Source: Pyrobaculum sp. (GTDB taxonomy: Archaea > Thermoproteota > Thermoprotei > Thermoproteales > Thermoproteaceae). From it: 5,763 nucleotides of DNA. The position numbers and the translations under genes are program-made. Below, in pieces: positions 5,375 through 5,763 of the stretch (position 1 is its first letter; the number at the start of each line of letters is the position of its first letter). The stretch spans positions 7,296-13,058 of the forward strand of contig JAEMPK010000006.1 of assembly GCA_022759345.1 (NCBI GenBank), read 5' to 3'. Below the pieces are notes generated by a model. The model did not search any database. It saw only the letters and a list, made by a program, of their open reading frames with translations, and was not told the origin of the DNA.

Positions 5375-5525
5375 ACAGTCGTAGACGTGGCGACGTGGCA
5401 ACCAACGCCTTGCCCCCAGCGCCGGAGACAACACCAAAACGGAGGAAGAACCAGACAAACAATCGCCAACGCAATACAGCTTCTCCGTCTGTCCCTGACC
5501 TTGGATACACGTCGTAGTCAAAACA

Positions 5526-5633
5526 TTAACGGCCCAGCCGCCACACAGTCAAAAACAGACACCACGCCGCCCAAAGCCCAGAAGCCATAACCGCAAACAC
5601 AACCACTGACCACGCCCTATGCACAGAACTCAT
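5526..5633 (-). CDS. Candidate 35-residue single-helix membrane protein (hypothetical)
   Basis: A complete small ORF, ATG at 5633 to TAA at 5526-5528. The protein opens with MSSVHRAWS, has a hydrophobic core of about 20 residues (VVVFAVMASGL then WAAWCLFLTVW), and ends with RLGR. That layout would suit one transmembrane helix with positive ends. It lies in the same direction as the HEPN/MNT pair, upstream of it, and downstream of the partial gene at the right edge. Against it: no clear TATA box at the leaderless distance, no Shine-Dalgarno sequence, and a G+T-rich minus strand that yields hydrophobic codons by chance in all frames. I do not recognise a family. Confidence 0.3.
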   Translation of the reverse strand: MSSVHRAWSVVVFAVMASGLWAAWCLFLTVWRLGR

Positions 5634-5665
5634 CAAAAATACAGAAACCTAGGGTTCGACATATT

Positions 5666-5763
5666 CTAAGCTCTGATAACGTCGTCGCAGAATTTTTCAA
5701 GTTTTTCCGTCTCCGTCTTTGGCCCTACATCGACAAATAGCAAGAACTTGACATAGCTTGACA
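5666..5763 (-). CDS. C-terminal end of an unrecognised protein (gene cut by the right window edge)
   Basis: A frame open from the right edge to a TAG at 5666-5668, giving the last 31 full codons. The visible part reads SSYVKFLLFVDVGP, then KTETEKLEKFCDDVIRA: a beta-strand-like hydrophobic run, a turn, and an amphipathic charged helix, which is plausible as the end of a globular domain. The other two minus-strand frames are closed by stops (TAG and TGA) within this segment. Lysine is mainly AAA here, whereas AAG is common in the aroE/aroC region, and the DNA is visibly richer in A/T, hinting at a different origin. The fragment is too short to assign a function. Confidence 0.45.
   Translation of the reverse strand, partial: SSYVKFLLFVDVGPKTETEKLEKFCDDVIRA

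Larger units (their letters stand above)
5348..5665. other. Stretch without a secure gene, A+C-biased on the plus strand
   Basis: These 318 bases separate the HEPN gene from the partial gene at the right edge. I find no tRNA, no repeat array and no recognisable protein. In 5521-5640, 94 of 120 bases on the plus strand are A or C by direct count, so every minus-strand frame is rich in Val, Leu, Trp, Phe and Gly codons and looks hydrophobic. A 35-codon ORF at 5526-5633 is the best coding candidate. The HEPN frame is also open upstream to 5521 but without family similarity. The rest could be leader, spacer or remnants of decayed genes. Confidence 0.5.

Noticed and set aside
5348..5521. Extension of the HEPN protein to a TTG start at 5521
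   Set aside because: The added residues have no HEPN helix pattern. The known domain begins right after GTG 5347, which has a TATA-like box at the leaderless distance.
5590..5640. Possible C/D box guide RNA on the minus strand (TTGATGA near 5632)
   Set aside because: The first base of the C box does not fit the purine required, and no D box CTGA lies at a suitable distance.
5645..5670. Possible tRNA T-arm (GGTTCGAC)
   Set aside because: The base after the seven-base loop is T where C is required, the flanks do not pair as a five-base stem, and no acceptor or anticodon arm is found nearby.

Overview
The window looks like chromosomal DNA of a hyperthermophilic crenarchaeon, most likely Pyrobaculum or another Thermoproteaceae. 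This is an inference from three things. The genes are compact and GC-rich. Several start codons sit about 22-26 bases downstream of a TATA-like box with no Shine-Dalgarno sequence, which is the leaderless style of this group. The chorismate synthase has a sequence character that I associate from memory with Thermoproteaceae. No database comparison was possible.

Layout, left to right. (1) The N-terminal third of a zinc-dependent medium-chain alcohol dehydrogenase-type enzyme runs off the left edge on the minus strand (1-284). (2) A PhoH-type P-loop ATPase with two C-terminal KH-like motifs is on the minus strand (313-1428). It diverges from (3) a Nudix hydrolase of the ADP-ribose pyrophosphatase type (1478-1882). 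The two start codons are placed almost symmetrically around one palindromic TTATAA box. (4) A pyrroline-5-carboxylate reductase-like protein on the minus strand (1865-2581) overlaps the Nudix gene tail-to-tail by 18 bases. It is divergent from (5) shikimate dehydrogenase aroE (2638-3423). aroE overlaps (6) chorismate synthase aroC (3420-4517) by the four bases ATGA, so steps four and seven of the chorismate pathway form a two-gene operon. (7) A short gene-free stretch of about 150 bases follows. (8) A minimal nucleotidyltransferase (MNT, 4664-5023) lies on the minus strand, with (9) a HEPN-domain gene just upstream of it (5033-5347). This is the arrangement of archaeal HEPN/MNT toxin-antitoxin pairs. 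(10) The stretch 5348-5665 has no secure gene and a strong A+C bias on the plus strand; a 35-residue one-helix membrane ORF may lie in it. (11) The C-terminal end of an unrecognised minus-strand gene enters from the right edge (5666-5763).

The housekeeping part (1-4517) is ordinary in content but has neat promoter architecture. The accessory part (4518-5763) is where the sequence looks unsettled. The HEPN gene appears to have lost its normal C-terminus by a frameshift: its expected last helix can be read in another frame and runs into the start of the MNT gene. The MNT catalytic motif is intact. I see no CRISPR array, no tRNA or rRNA gene, no insertion sequence, and no convincing new multi-gene system. 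The best candidates for follow-up are the shared divergent promoters, the decaying HEPN gene and the small membrane ORF.
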